Positions 1 to 6,995 are shown, counted from the first letter of the stretch. The stretch: 7,906 nt of DNA from an uncultured Eubacteriales bacterium (GCA_934500855.1 CAKSUH010000064.1:1-7906), one strand, 5' to 3'. Numbers and translations: made by a program. The notes: generated from the sequence alone by a model not told the origin.

Positions 1-621
1 GGCTACTGCGTTGTGAACTCCTTCGGGGAAGGCAGTGCGTTCCGTTGCAAAACGGTTGCCATGAAAACGGCGGAAGGCAAGCTGTACAGCCCGACCGAGG
101 TCATCAACCTGACCGCCGCCACCGCATTTGTTCCGGTTACGATGGGCGTGACCAACGAAGCAGGCGCATCTATCCGGTTGGATCTTCCCACCGGAATCCG
201 GTTCGGTACGCAGATTGATAAGACATTCTATGAAACGCTTGGTGCGTCCGCTGTTTACGGTGTGAGAGTTGCCCGCAAGGATGTGCTGAACGGCGGCAGC
301 TTTGCGGCGCTGACCGAAGCGAATTCGGTTTCCTACACCTCTGCCAAAGAGGGCTTCCGTTGGGTGACCGAGGGTGAGTTCTTCCGCACGGTTCTGATGA
401 ACATCAATGAAGCGAACTATCAGACCGAGTTGAGTTGGAGCGCATTTGTGACAGTCACCTATGCCGACGGAAAGACAGCGACCTACTATGCAGACTACAC
501 CGAAGCAGACAACTGCCGCTCGCTGGCGCAGGTTGCATCCCGTGCTCTGCAGGATACCACCGTGACATGGACGGCGGAGGAAACCGCGTTGCTGAAAACC
601 ATTGCCGGTATCAATGACTGA
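1..621 (+). CDS. C-terminal part of a surface/secreted protein (5' end outside window)
   Basis: The reading frame is open from base 1 and gives 206 residues before a TGA, so the gene begins left of the window; the GTG at 13 is only an internal codon. From about residue 50 the product carries a domain starting with GASIRLDLPTGIRF and ending in SLAQVASRALQD and LLKTIAGIND. The same arrangement occurs at the end of the beta-helix protein at 5067-6638 (GAAIRTEAPNAMAI, then RGIAAEALKD, then LKSLVSSTN), so the two proteins share a C-terminal module. Such GxSIR modules are familiar at the ends of large secreted clostridial proteins, where their function is unknown; they are likely extracellular beta-sandwich domains. 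No membrane anchor or sorting signal is visible at the C-terminus. The next gene starts 19 bases downstream, so co-transcription is likely. The upstream domains cannot be judged from here. Confidence 0.8.
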   Translation, partial: GYCVVNSFGEGSAFRCKTVAMKTAEGKLYSPTEVINLTAATAFVPVTMGVTNEAGASIRLDLPTGIRFGTQIDKTFYETLGASAVYGVRVARKDVLNGGSFAALTEANSVSYTSAKEGFRWVTEGEFFRTVLMNINEANYQTELSWSAFVTVTYADGKTATYYADYTEADNCRSLAQVASRALQDTTVTWTAEETALLKTIAGIND

Positions 622-625
622 ACCG

Positions 626-634
626 AAGGAGGAG
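626..634 (+). promoter_or_regulatory. Strong ribosome binding site for the 44-residue peptide
   Basis: AAGGAGGAG lies six bases before the ATG at 641. It is one of the best Shine-Dalgarno matches in the window and is the main reason to treat the very short ORF that follows as a translated gene. Confidence 0.8.
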
Positions 635-640
635 AAAAAC

Positions 641-775
641 ATGAAACACACTTATACGATGCCGCAGGCTGACTTGCTTTCTCTTTGCAAAGAGGATATC
701 ATTTGCTCTTCGAATGAAAACGATCTGGATGTTGGAAGTTTATTTCTCGGAGCGGAAATGATCGAAGAGGCTTAA
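641..775 (+). CDS. Small 44-residue Cys-containing peptide, function unknown
   Basis: A complete 44-codon ORF runs from ATG to TAA behind a strong ribosome binding site, 19 bases after the previous stop and 14 bases before the next start, so it is embedded in the operon. The product begins MKHTYTMPQADLLSLCKEDI, continues ICSSNENDLDVG, and ends in an acidic tail (EMIEEA). It has two cysteines (16 and 22), no signal peptide and no hydrophobic membrane segment. The pattern K-x-Y-x-x-P-x-x-(hydrophobic stretch)-D-I-I-x-S-S resembles a loose class of very short proteins found beside surface-protein genes in gut Clostridia and Bacteroidetes. That resemblance is from memory and weak, and the class has no established function. 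A leader-like precursor peptide is possible, but no maturation enzyme such as a radical SAM or YcaO protein is visible. It could also be a small regulatory or structural peptide. Confidence 0.7.
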   Translation: MKHTYTMPQADLLSLCKEDIICSSNENDLDVGSLFLGAEMIEEA

Positions 776-789
776 ATGAGGAAAAATCA

Positions 790-1623
790 ATGGGAACTCT
801 GATTCAGCTTTGTACCGAAGCGTCAAGAAAAGACGAATGCTTTACAAAGGGCGTTTGGCCCGCCGCCGGAATGGGTTATGTTTTCGTCACTGACAGCGGA
901 AGGCTGCTGGTCATTGACGGCGGTGAAACCGAAAGGGACGCGGAAAAGCTCGTGTCCCTCCTCGAAGAAAAATCCGACGGGCATCCGACGGTAGATCTTT
1001 GGATTATCTCGCACGCGCACGGCGATCACTACGGCGCGCTGGAGATCGTCGCAAAAACGCCCGCGCTCCGCGAGCGGCTCACGGTGTCTAAGATTTGCGC
1101 CTGCACCGATATTCCGGTATCCTTTCCGGAGAATGACCAGGCAAGGATTGCGGCAATTCCGGGACTGTTGGGATGCACACAAGTAACGCCGCACGCGGGC
1201 GATGTTCTGACCGTGGATAATCTGGAAATCCGAATGCTCTATACCTGGGAGGATGATCCGAAGCTAAGCGATGCAAAATCCTTCAACCGCTTGTCCCTGA
1301 TCTTCACGGTCACGGGTCCCGCACACCGGATGATGGTGGTCGGAGATTCGACATCCACCGGCCCCACAGTGGTGCGCGACCACACCGATGCAGCGCTTCT
1401 GAAAAGTGACTTTCTGCAGCTGGCGCACCACGGGTTGGACGGCGGGAACATCGGATTTTACCGTCTGGTCGATCCGATCACCGTGCTGATTCCGTGCTCG
1501 CTGGGTGGTGCAAAGTTCATCAAAGCACCGGAGACCGGATGCAACTACAACAATCGGTACATTCAGGAGCGTGCGCTAAATGTAATCTGTGCCTGCATGG
1601 GCAGTACCGAAATGGAATTCTGA
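790..1623 (+). CDS. MBL-fold metallohydrolase, ComEC/Rec2-like type, probably cytoplasmic
   Basis: This is a 277-residue single-domain protein of the metallo-beta-lactamase superfamily. It shows the fold's first strands ending in VIDGG (41-45), the zinc motif HAHGDH (75-80), a conserved H-x-G-D (135-138), GDS (185-187) and the late LAHHG motif (211-215). The ISHAHGDHYGAL and LAHHG context is that of the ComEC/Rec2-related branch, whose members hydrolyse phosphoester or other ester bonds; the substrate cannot be read from the sequence. There is no signal peptide or transmembrane segment, so it should be cytoplasmic. GAGGA at 778-782, seven bases upstream, supports the ATG at 790; an ATG at 776 gives only eight codons. 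The MBL part of the lipoprotein at 3225-5054 is a clear paralogue, sharing GMxY, DGG, the HxHxDH box, ILYT/MLYT and LQxAHHG. The solute-binding protein follows 33 bases later. Confidence 0.88.
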   Translation: MGTLIQLCTEASRKDECFTKGVWPAAGMGYVFVTDSGRLLVIDGGETERDAEKLVSLLEEKSDGHPTVDLWIISHAHGDHYGALEIVAKTPALRERLTVSKICACTDIPVSFPENDQARIAAIPGLLGCTQVTPHAGDVLTVDNLEIRMLYTWEDDPKLSDAKSFNRLSLIFTVTGPAHRMMVVGDSTSTGPTVVRDHTDAALLKSDFLQLAHHGLDGGNIGFYRLVDPITVLIPCSLGGAKFIKAPETGCNYNNRYIQERALNVICACMGSTEMEF

Positions 1624-1656
1624 CGGATTCCGAAGCCGAGAAAGAGAGAAAACGAT

Positions 1657-3210
1657 ATGAAAAAAATACTGGTATTATTCCTTGTCTGTCTGATGCTGTT
1701 GCCTGTTCTTGCGGCCTGTTCCGATAAGCCGAGTAATCCCGGAAATCAGACCGGCGGGAACAGTGATTCCAATGAGAATCCCAAAACCGAAATTGAAACC
1801 GATGAATGGGGCAGACCGATACAGAAAACCGATTTTGACCCGTCCGGACTGAATTTCGGCGGCGACAAGCTGACCGTACTTTGCGCCGGAACCGATGAAA
1901 CCTCCTACTGGGCAATGGATCCCGGTATTTATAAGAAGCCCAACGATGCGTTGGAAATGGCGCTCTACAAGCGCAATATGCAGATCGAACAGGACCTCGG
2001 ACTTTCGCTGAAGGTCGCGTTCAAAGACGGTGCAGGTTCTGCAAGTGCGCTGAATCAGGCGGTCGAAAAGGATGCGAAATCCGGGCTGAACGAGTACGAC
2101 ATTGTGGTCAACTATTCCGCATATGCCGTAGCGGAAAATCTGCGCGGGTACTATGTGGATTTGCTCGCCGCAGATACTCCGTACCTGCAGCTGGATAGAC
2201 CGTGGTACAATCAAAACTTCGTTGAGAATACACAGGCTTTCGGGCATCTTTACTACATCGTCGGTGACTACAACCTCTGCACCTATAACCGTCTGATGGC
2301 AACTTATTTCAACCGTAGCCTTTGCTATGCACAGGGGATCATTTCGGATGACAGCGGAGACGATCTGTATGACATGGTACAGGCGGGCAAGTGGACCTAC
2401 AGCCAACTCTATGAGTACGCAAAGATTTATAACGATGACGGTGATGGAATCAAAAACCAGAGCGATATTTACGGTCTGCTCTCAAACGCAAACTGCGAGG
2501 CGTATGACGGATTTTTGTATGCGTTCAACCTTGACCTGACCGTGACCAACGAGGACGGTACGCACAGCTGGAATGTTGCGGGAAATACCAAAATGACCGA
2601 TGCGATGGACAAACTGATCAGCCTGTACCGTCAGGAAGGCGTTTGGCTGATTGCAAAATCGCAGGGATCCATCGGCAACTCCGTCGAGCAGTACAAAATG
2701 TTTGCCGATGGGCACGCACTTTTTGATATCGATGTCATCTACCGCTATGCCGAGCAGAACAAGGCATTCCGTAACATGAAGGATAAGTACGGACTGCTCC
2801 CATTGCCGAAATATGACGAAGAGCAGGAGAAATACGGCTCCGGTACGCAGGACTCCCACAGCTTTACCAGCATTATGAAGGGGAGCGCCGAACTGAATGC
2901 CAAGCGCTGTGCTTACCTGGAATACGCCAACCACCTCAGTTATCAGAATTCCAGACCGTACTATTTTGAAAAGATTATGAAGGCGCAGTATCTGGGTACC
3001 GCAAAATCGGCGCAGATTTTTGATATCATTCTCGATAACGCAGACTTTGACTTCGGTGAGCAGTATTCCATTGCGCTGGACGGCGCAAAGCAGAAGCTTT
3101 GGAGAAGTGTTGCAAAGAACGAAGGCACGGTCTCCGGTGCGTGGTCAACCAACGAAAAGACACTGAACAAAAAGCTGCAGGAGCTGGACGCATGGTTCCT
3201 TGCGCAGTAA
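1657..3210 (+). CDS. Extracellular solute-binding lipoprotein (family 1 / LplA-like, carbohydrate ABC uptake)
   Basis: The product has 517 residues, a normal length for large family 1 binding proteins. It begins with a lipoprotein signal peptide, MKKILVLFLVCLMLLPVLAA followed by Cys21 (lipobox LAAC), then a Ser/Asn/Gly-rich linker to about residue 45. The mature part starts with strand LTVLCAG (72-78) and contains conserved landmarks of this group: EYDIVVNYS (146-153), YYVDL (165-169), DRPWYNQNF (180-188), LYYIVGDY (198-205) and GKWTYSQLYEYAK (244-256). An EF-hand-like loop NDDGDGIKNQSD (259-270) follows, as in several sugar-binding proteins where it binds calcium. It should be anchored on the outer face of the membrane and deliver a saccharide or similar ligand to an ABC importer. 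No permease or ATPase gene lies in the window, so the partner is encoded elsewhere or the protein acts as a sensor or binder. The start has a weak purine-rich ribosome site (GAGAAAGAGAG) before ATG 1657. Confidence 0.88.
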   Translation: MKKILVLFLVCLMLLPVLAACSDKPSNPGNQTGGNSDSNENPKTEIETDEWGRPIQKTDFDPSGLNFGGDKLTVLCAGTDETSYWAMDPGIYKKPNDALEMALYKRNMQIEQDLGLSLKVAFKDGAGSASALNQAVEKDAKSGLNEYDIVVNYSAYAVAENLRGYYVDLLAADTPYLQLDRPWYNQNFVENTQAFGHLYYIVGDYNLCTYNRLMATYFNRSLCYAQGIISDDSGDDLYDMVQAGKWTYSQLYEYAKIYNDDGDGIKNQSDIYGLLSNANCEAYDGFLYAFNLDLTVTNEDGTHSWNVAGNTKMTDAMDKLISLYRQEGVWLIAKSQGSIGNSVEQYKMFADGHALFDIDVIYRYAEQNKAFRNMKDKYGLLPLPKYDEEQEKYGSGTQDSHSFTSIMKGSAELNAKRCAYLEYANHLSYQNSRPYYFEKIMKAQYLGTAKSAQIFDIILDNADFDFGEQYSIALDGAKQKLWRSVAKNEGTVSGAWSTNEKTLNKKLQELDAWFLAQ

Positions 3211-3214
3211 CCGT

Positions 3215-3219
3215 GGGGA
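3215..3219 (+). promoter_or_regulatory. Weak ribosome binding site that fixes the MBL lipoprotein start
   Basis: GGGGA lies five bases before ATG 3225. Together with the lipoprotein signal sequence that begins exactly there, it favours this start over an in-frame ATG at 3099 that would overlap the upstream gene by 112 bases. The weak match suggests translational coupling to the preceding gene, whose stop is 14 bases upstream. Confidence 0.55.
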
Positions 3220-3224
3220 TACAG

Positions 3225-5054
3225 ATGAAGCGAATCAAACAAATACTCTCCTGCCTGCTGGCACTTCTGCTTATCCTTTCGGCAGTAGCCTGCACGGGAA
3301 AGACGAATGATCCGGCAGATACGGGGGTATCCGGAAGTCTGACCGTTCCCGGAGATTCCGGAACGGATGCGCCCGGCACGGATAGTCGGTTTCCCGTGGT
3401 AAAGGACGGAAAAGCCGTTCCGATTGTCTATCCGATGGACGATATGGATGCAAGAAACTATGCGCAGGGGGTTGCAAACAAAATCAAAAGTCTGACCGGG
3501 GTTACGCCGGAATGCCGTGAGGACAGCCGGCGTGTGGGCGAAGAACCCGACACCGAAAGCTATGAAATTTTCATCGGCGCGGTTGACAACCCGGTCTGCG
3601 AAACGGTCAGAACGCGGATGCCCTACGGCGGGGCGTTGGTTACGGTGGAGGGACACAAGCTCTGCGCGGTGGCAATGGATGCCGATCTGCTCAGTACGGC
3701 AATTCTGAAGCTGCTGGCAACGCTGACGACTTCCTGCGACAGGAGTGCCAAAACCATTCTGCTGGAGGAAAATCTGTCGATCGTGATTGAGGGAACCGAT
3801 CTGCTGAAAATGGTTCCCGCTTTCAGCGGAAAGACTCCAAGCGGCACCTATGAAAGCACCTCCACTGCGATGTTGGTGCTGTTTGAAGATGTTACCGAGG
3901 CGGAAGCCGATGCATATCAGTCCAAGATTATATCCGACGGCTACAGTCTCTATGCCGGAGACATGACAACCGGAAAAACTAAAAACGCGAAGAACCGTTT
4001 TCTGACTTTTTACCGTGATCGGTATATTTTAACGATTCTCTATACACCGAATGACCGGATTCTGCGTGCGGTGATTGAAAGTACCGACACCTCCGCCCTC
4101 GGTTGGCGGGAGGAGGACAACCGGAAACCGGTGGAGAAGGTCTGCGATGTAACCCTGACGCAGGTCGGTCTGCTTTATGATGCGGGTTATATGAACGGAA
4201 TGTGCTACATCATGCGGTTGGAGGACGGTAGCTTTATCGTCATGGACGGCGGGCACGGCTTGCAGAAAAACGCCGATCGGCTCTATCAGATCCTGCGGAA
4301 ACAGGCACCTGACCCCGACAACATTGTTATTGCGGCATGGATTTTCTCGCATTCGCACAGTGACCATGTGGGTATGTTTCCTTATTTCACCGCATCCTAC
4401 GGAAACAGTGTTACGGTGGAACGCTTCATCTACAATTTCCCAACCGAATCACAGTTTGACGGAGATGGGACTGCCGGTGGAAACGGCGTTGTAACCAACC
4501 TGGTCGGACACTACAACGGGGCGGCAGTAACCAATGCGCATCCCGGACAGGTGATGATGATTCATGGCGCGAAGATTCGGATTCTCTATACGGCAGACCT
4601 CTTTGTGCCGAACAAAATCAGTTACGGGAACACTGCCAGTATGTGTTGGACAATCGAGACTGCCGGCGTAAAGACCATGATGATGGGGGACATCGGTTCC
4701 GAGGTTGCGTTTGTGATGGAAGCCATCTACAGCAATGAAGTGTTTGCAAGCGACGTGCTCCAGATCGCGCACCACGGAATCGGTTCCTCACCGATGACGC
4801 TTTATCCGCGCGTGAACCCGGCGTGGGCGCTGATGCCGCTGGGTACGGGTCCGCTTTCCTATTGGGAGCACGCGGAGGACTGCATCGTTTTCGTCAACGC
4901 CGCGCATAACCGGTTCTTCTTCACTTCGGAAAAATGTAAGGATCACCTGTTTGTGGCGAACGATGATGTTTTGGTGTTGACCTATCGCAACGGGCAGGTT
5001 GCAGATCATGTTCTCTACGATAACGATGTTGCTTATCTGAGCAACGGGCATTGA
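3225..5054 (+). CDS. Surface lipoprotein with N-terminal accessory domains and C-terminal MBL-fold hydrolase
   Basis: The 609-residue product starts with a lipoprotein signal (MKRIKQILSC, hydrophobic core, then AVAC with the lipid Cys at 23) and a Gly/Asp/Thr-rich tether to about 55. Residues 56-190 resemble the small alpha/beta N-terminal domain seen ahead of some glycosidases (YEIFIGAVDNP, then a strand pair ALVTVEGHKLCAVAMD); this is a similarity of pattern only. Residues 205-290 form a second unassigned domain (GYSLYAGDM, FLTFYRDRYILTILYTP, LRAVIEST). The MBL domain spans about 308-609, with DGG (341-343), the metal motif HSHSDH (376-381), HPGQV (439-443), GD (488-489) and QIAHHG (513-518). 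All these positions are present in the 277-residue paralogue at 790-1623, so catalysis should be intact. It is predicted to act outside the membrane. The substrate is unknown; a phosphodiester or ester in a cell-wall or dietary polymer is plausible. The next gene's ribosome site begins on this gene's last base. Confidence 0.85.
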   Translation: MKRIKQILSCLLALLLILSAVACTGKTNDPADTGVSGSLTVPGDSGTDAPGTDSRFPVVKDGKAVPIVYPMDDMDARNYAQGVANKIKSLTGVTPECREDSRRVGEEPDTESYEIFIGAVDNPVCETVRTRMPYGGALVTVEGHKLCAVAMDADLLSTAILKLLATLTTSCDRSAKTILLEENLSIVIEGTDLLKMVPAFSGKTPSGTYESTSTAMLVLFEDVTEAEADAYQSKIISDGYSLYAGDMTTGKTKNAKNRFLTFYRDRYILTILYTPNDRILRAVIESTDTSALGWREEDNRKPVEKVCDVTLTQVGLLYDAGYMNGMCYIMRLEDGSFIVMDGGHGLQKNADRLYQILRKQAPDPDNIVIAAWIFSHSHSDHVGMFPYFTASYGNSVTVERFIYNFPTESQFDGDGTAGGNGVVTNLVGHYNGAAVTNAHPGQVMMIHGAKIRILYTADLFVPNKISYGNTASMCWTIETAGVKTMMMGDIGSEVAFVMEAIYSNEVFASDVLQIAHHGIGSSPMTLYPRVNPAWALMPLGTGPLSYWEHAEDCIVFVNAAHNRFFFTSEKCKDHLFVANDDVLVLTYRNGQVADHVLYDNDVAYLSNGH

Positions 5055-5060
5055 AAGGAG
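5054..5060 (+). promoter_or_regulatory. Ribosome binding site overlapping the preceding stop codon
   Basis: AAAGGAG begins on the last base of the TGA at 5052-5054 and lies six bases before ATG 5067. This arrangement favours coupled translation of the lipoprotein and the beta-helix protein. Confidence 0.75.
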
Positions 5061-5066
5061 TTTCCT

Positions 5067-6638
5067 ATGAAAAGACAAACAGCAAAAATCTGCTCGATCC
5101 TGTTGGCCGGTCTGATAACTTTCTCCTGTATCCTGCTGTTTCCCGGATCCGTTTTTGCGGAGGAGGGGAACGAGGCAAAAATCGGTGACACGAAGTACGC
5201 CACGCTTGTAGCGGCAATTGATGCCGCACAGGATGGGGACACGGTTACGCTTCTGCGAGATGTGACATGGACGGCTTATAATAAGGAAATCAGAACGAAT
5301 GTAACAATCGATGGTGGTGAGCAGAAACACAAAATCACTGCAACGCAGGGCTATACCTTCCAATTCTTTCAGAGTTTCACGCTGAAGAATCTGAAATTCG
5401 ACACCACCCACGGCTTCCGGTTCTGGAACACCGCCGGAAAGGAAGCGGTCGGAACGCTGGAGAATGTGGAATGGACGCTGGGAGCGGGACTGTTGGTCAA
5501 CCTGCAGGGCAACACGCCGGGCGTTCCGCTGACCTTTAATGTCATCAATTCCACAATCACCAAAACCGCCGTTGCGGGCGATCCGATTATCGCCACCTAT
5601 TCGCACAACAGCTGGGCGAAGCCGGGAATCTGTGATGTAACAGTCCATATCGACAATTCCACCCTGAAGCAGAACGGCGGGGCAACCAATGGGCGTACCG
5701 GAACCACTGCACTGTTCTACTTTTGCTGTGCCAAGACAGCAACTCTGAACCTGAAAAATCGAGCGGTTCTGAACTACAACCCATTGGGAAAAGCCGGAAC
5801 GGTGCAGTCCCTGATTGTTTATGAGATTCCCACTGCAGTCAATTTGGAGGCGGATGTTCAGCTGAATCTGTCTGGATCCGGCGCAGTGACGGAACGGAAT
5901 ACCTTTGCGTATAAGGGACACGATGGGGGATCGTTGACGGTTACCGATCAAGGTGCGATCTGGAGTGCCGCCAAAGCCATTGCGGCAAACGGTCTCTTGA
6001 TTCCGGCATTTGACAGCTATAACGGGGAAGCGCTTGCAAACTGGAGTCTGCGAGACGGAGACAAGACCGTTACGGTGAGTACCTCTCCTTTCAAATACGA
6101 AGCGATCGGGGAAACGGTAACCTTCCTGTTTTCCACATATGTGTTCCGTCAGGAGGACTTTGCCATGAACGCCGGTGCCGCAATCCGCACCGAGGCGCCG
6201 AATGCCATGGCAATTTCCGGCAGCATTGCAAAGTCACTCTATAATAACATTGCACAGGTAGGCGAGAATGTCGTTTATGAGCTGTTTTTGGTGAAAAAGA
6301 CGGATTTGAATGCAACCAAACTGGGCGGAGAGGAATACAATCTGAACCTTCTCGGTGGGCGCGACAAAAAGCAGGTTAACCGAATCTATTGGAGCGAGAG
6401 CGAGGATGGCAAGTCCATGCTGTTCCGGGGGTGCATTTACGGACTGGATGCAGATACGGAGTATGTCATGGTTGCAGTCGTGACATTCCTGCTCGGTGAA
6501 GATGAGTTGCTGTATCATTCCATGATTGTGGAGGCGGATCATACGCGCACGGTCAGAGGAATTGCCGCCGAGGCACTGAAGGATGCGGAGTATTCGGACA
6601 ACGCATATCTGAAATCGCTCGTTTCCAGCACAAACTGA
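5067..6638 (+). CDS. Secreted beta-helix-like surface protein with shared C-terminal module
   Basis: The 523-residue product has a standard secretion signal, with a charged start MKRQTAK, a hydrophobic core and a likely cleavage site SVFA|EEG after residue 31. The mature part opens with the motif IGDTKYATLVAAIDAAQDGD followed by TVTLLRDVT (59-67). This motif is typical of the first coil of right-handed beta-helix domains in clostridial secreted proteins. Short repeated strands then run to about 300 (IDGG, FTLKNLKFDTTHGF, LENVEWTLG, VTVHIDNSTLKQNGG, TLNLKNRAVLN, GSLTVTDQGA), as expected for such a helix. Residues 366-520 carry the GAAIR module also found in the partial protein at 1-621. There is no LPxTG sequence, dockerin or other anchor, so it may be released or held non-covalently. 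Beta-helix proteins of this sort are often adhesins or polysaccharide-binding or cleaving proteins; no catalytic residues could be recognised. It sits 12 bases after the MBL lipoprotein gene. Confidence 0.82.
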   Translation: MKRQTAKICSILLAGLITFSCILLFPGSVFAEEGNEAKIGDTKYATLVAAIDAAQDGDTVTLLRDVTWTAYNKEIRTNVTIDGGEQKHKITATQGYTFQFFQSFTLKNLKFDTTHGFRFWNTAGKEAVGTLENVEWTLGAGLLVNLQGNTPGVPLTFNVINSTITKTAVAGDPIIATYSHNSWAKPGICDVTVHIDNSTLKQNGGATNGRTGTTALFYFCCAKTATLNLKNRAVLNYNPLGKAGTVQSLIVYEIPTAVNLEADVQLNLSGSGAVTERNTFAYKGHDGGSLTVTDQGAIWSAAKAIAANGLLIPAFDSYNGEALANWSLRDGDKTVTVSTSPFKYEAIGETVTFLFSTYVFRQEDFAMNAGAAIRTEAPNAMAISGSIAKSLYNNIAQVGENVVYELFLVKKTDLNATKLGGEEYNLNLLGGRDKKQVNRIYWSESEDGKSMLFRGCIYGLDADTEYVMVAVVTFLLGEDELLYHSMIVEADHTRTVRGIAAEALKDAEYSDNAYLKSLVSSTN

Positions 6639-6647
6639 CCGGAACAG

Positions 6648-6656
6648 AAAGGAAGG
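6648..6656 (+). promoter_or_regulatory. Ribosome binding site of the short lipoprotein
   Basis: AAAGGAAGG lies six bases before ATG 6663 and agrees with the start that yields a complete lipoprotein signal peptide. Confidence 0.65.
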
Positions 6657-6662
6657 CATTCT

Positions 6663-6896
6663 ATGAAATATCTGAAACTGATTTTGGCATTCCTGCTTCT
6701 TTTGGCGATGGTACTGACTGCGGTTTCCTGTACAAAGGAGGGGATTGAGACGCGCGGAACAACGGCACCGACCGAAAGCGGTCAGGTGGATCATACGACT
6801 GAACCTGCAACCGATGCAACGACCGATGCACCGACCGAGGAAAATACCAACTACGACGAAATGGATACTGACAATAAGTGGACAAAACCGTACTGA
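6663..6896 (+). CDS. Short Thr-rich lipoprotein (77 residues)
   Basis: The product begins with a textbook lipoprotein signal peptide, MKYLKLILAFLLLLAMVLTA then VSC, giving lipid Cys at position 23. The mature chain is only 54 or so residues long, low in complexity and rich in Thr, Glu and Asp (TTEPATDATTDAPTEEN), and ends DNKWTKPY. The linker resembles the Thr/Asp-rich tethers that precede the folded domain in other lipoproteins of this operon. It may therefore be a stalk whose domain has been lost, or a genuine very small surface lipoprotein. The stop is clean, the ribosome site is good, and a perfect hairpin starts five bases after the stop, which suggests a stable natural end rather than a recent frameshift. 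It is the last intact gene of the + strand unit, 24 bases after the beta-helix gene. Function is unknown. Confidence 0.75.
   Translation: MKYLKLILAFLLLLAMVLTAVSCTKEGIETRGTTAPTESGQVDHTTEPATDATTDAPTEENTNYDEMDTDNKWTKPY
6810..6838 (+). repeat. Short tandem repeat of 12 bases encoding Thr-Asp-Ala-Thr/Pro
   Basis: ACCGATGCAACG is followed directly by ACCGATGCACCG and a partial third copy ACCGA. It lies in frame in the short lipoprotein and encodes part of its Thr/Asp-rich linker, so its length may vary between strains by slippage. Confidence 0.6.
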
Positions 6897-6901
6897 CTTC
6901 T

Positions 6902-6934
6902 TTCCCCCGGCAACACCGATTGTTGCCGGGGGAA
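6902..6934 (+). terminator. Perfect 14-bp inverted repeat after the short lipoprotein, without a T-run
   Basis: The arms TTCCCCCGGCAACA (6902-6915) and TGTTGCCGGGGGAA (6921-6934) are exact reverse complements around a five-base loop CCGAT. The hairpin begins five bases after the stop codon. No run of T follows on either strand, so it is not a classical intrinsic terminator. It may stabilise or process the 3' end of the message, or reduce read-through into the downstream remnant. Confidence 0.6.
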
Positions 6935-6980
6935 GTGGCGTCTGCATTCAGTGAGGCTTAGCCGAATACAACACATATAA

Positions 6981-6990
6981 AAGGAAAGAG
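6981..6990 (+). promoter_or_regulatory. Ribosome binding site in front of a 12-codon ORF
   Basis: AAGGAAAGAG lies five bases before ATG 6996. Its quality matches that of the intact genes, which suggests that a full-length gene once began here. Confidence 0.55.
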
Positions 6991-6995
6991 AAATA

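Noticed and set aside
1675..2406. Open frame of 243 codons on the - strand within the binding-protein gene
   Set aside because: It is an antisense shadow; the + strand frame has lipobox, conserved family motifs and EF-hand-like loop.
3099..3224. In-frame extension of the MBL lipoprotein to an ATG at 3099
   Set aside because: It would overlap the binding-protein gene by 112 bases and bury the clear lipoprotein signal peptide that starts at 3225.
4788..5951. Long open frame of 387 codons on the - strand
   Set aside because: It lies antisense across two well-supported genes, covering the end of the MBL lipoprotein and the start of the beta-helix protein. Its product shows no domain, signal peptide or ribosome site and is rich in residues expected from reversed coding sequence.
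6234..6947. Open frame of 237 codons on the - strand
   Set aside because: It runs through the hairpin at 6902-6934 and is antisense to two genes with valid signals; no recognisable protein features.
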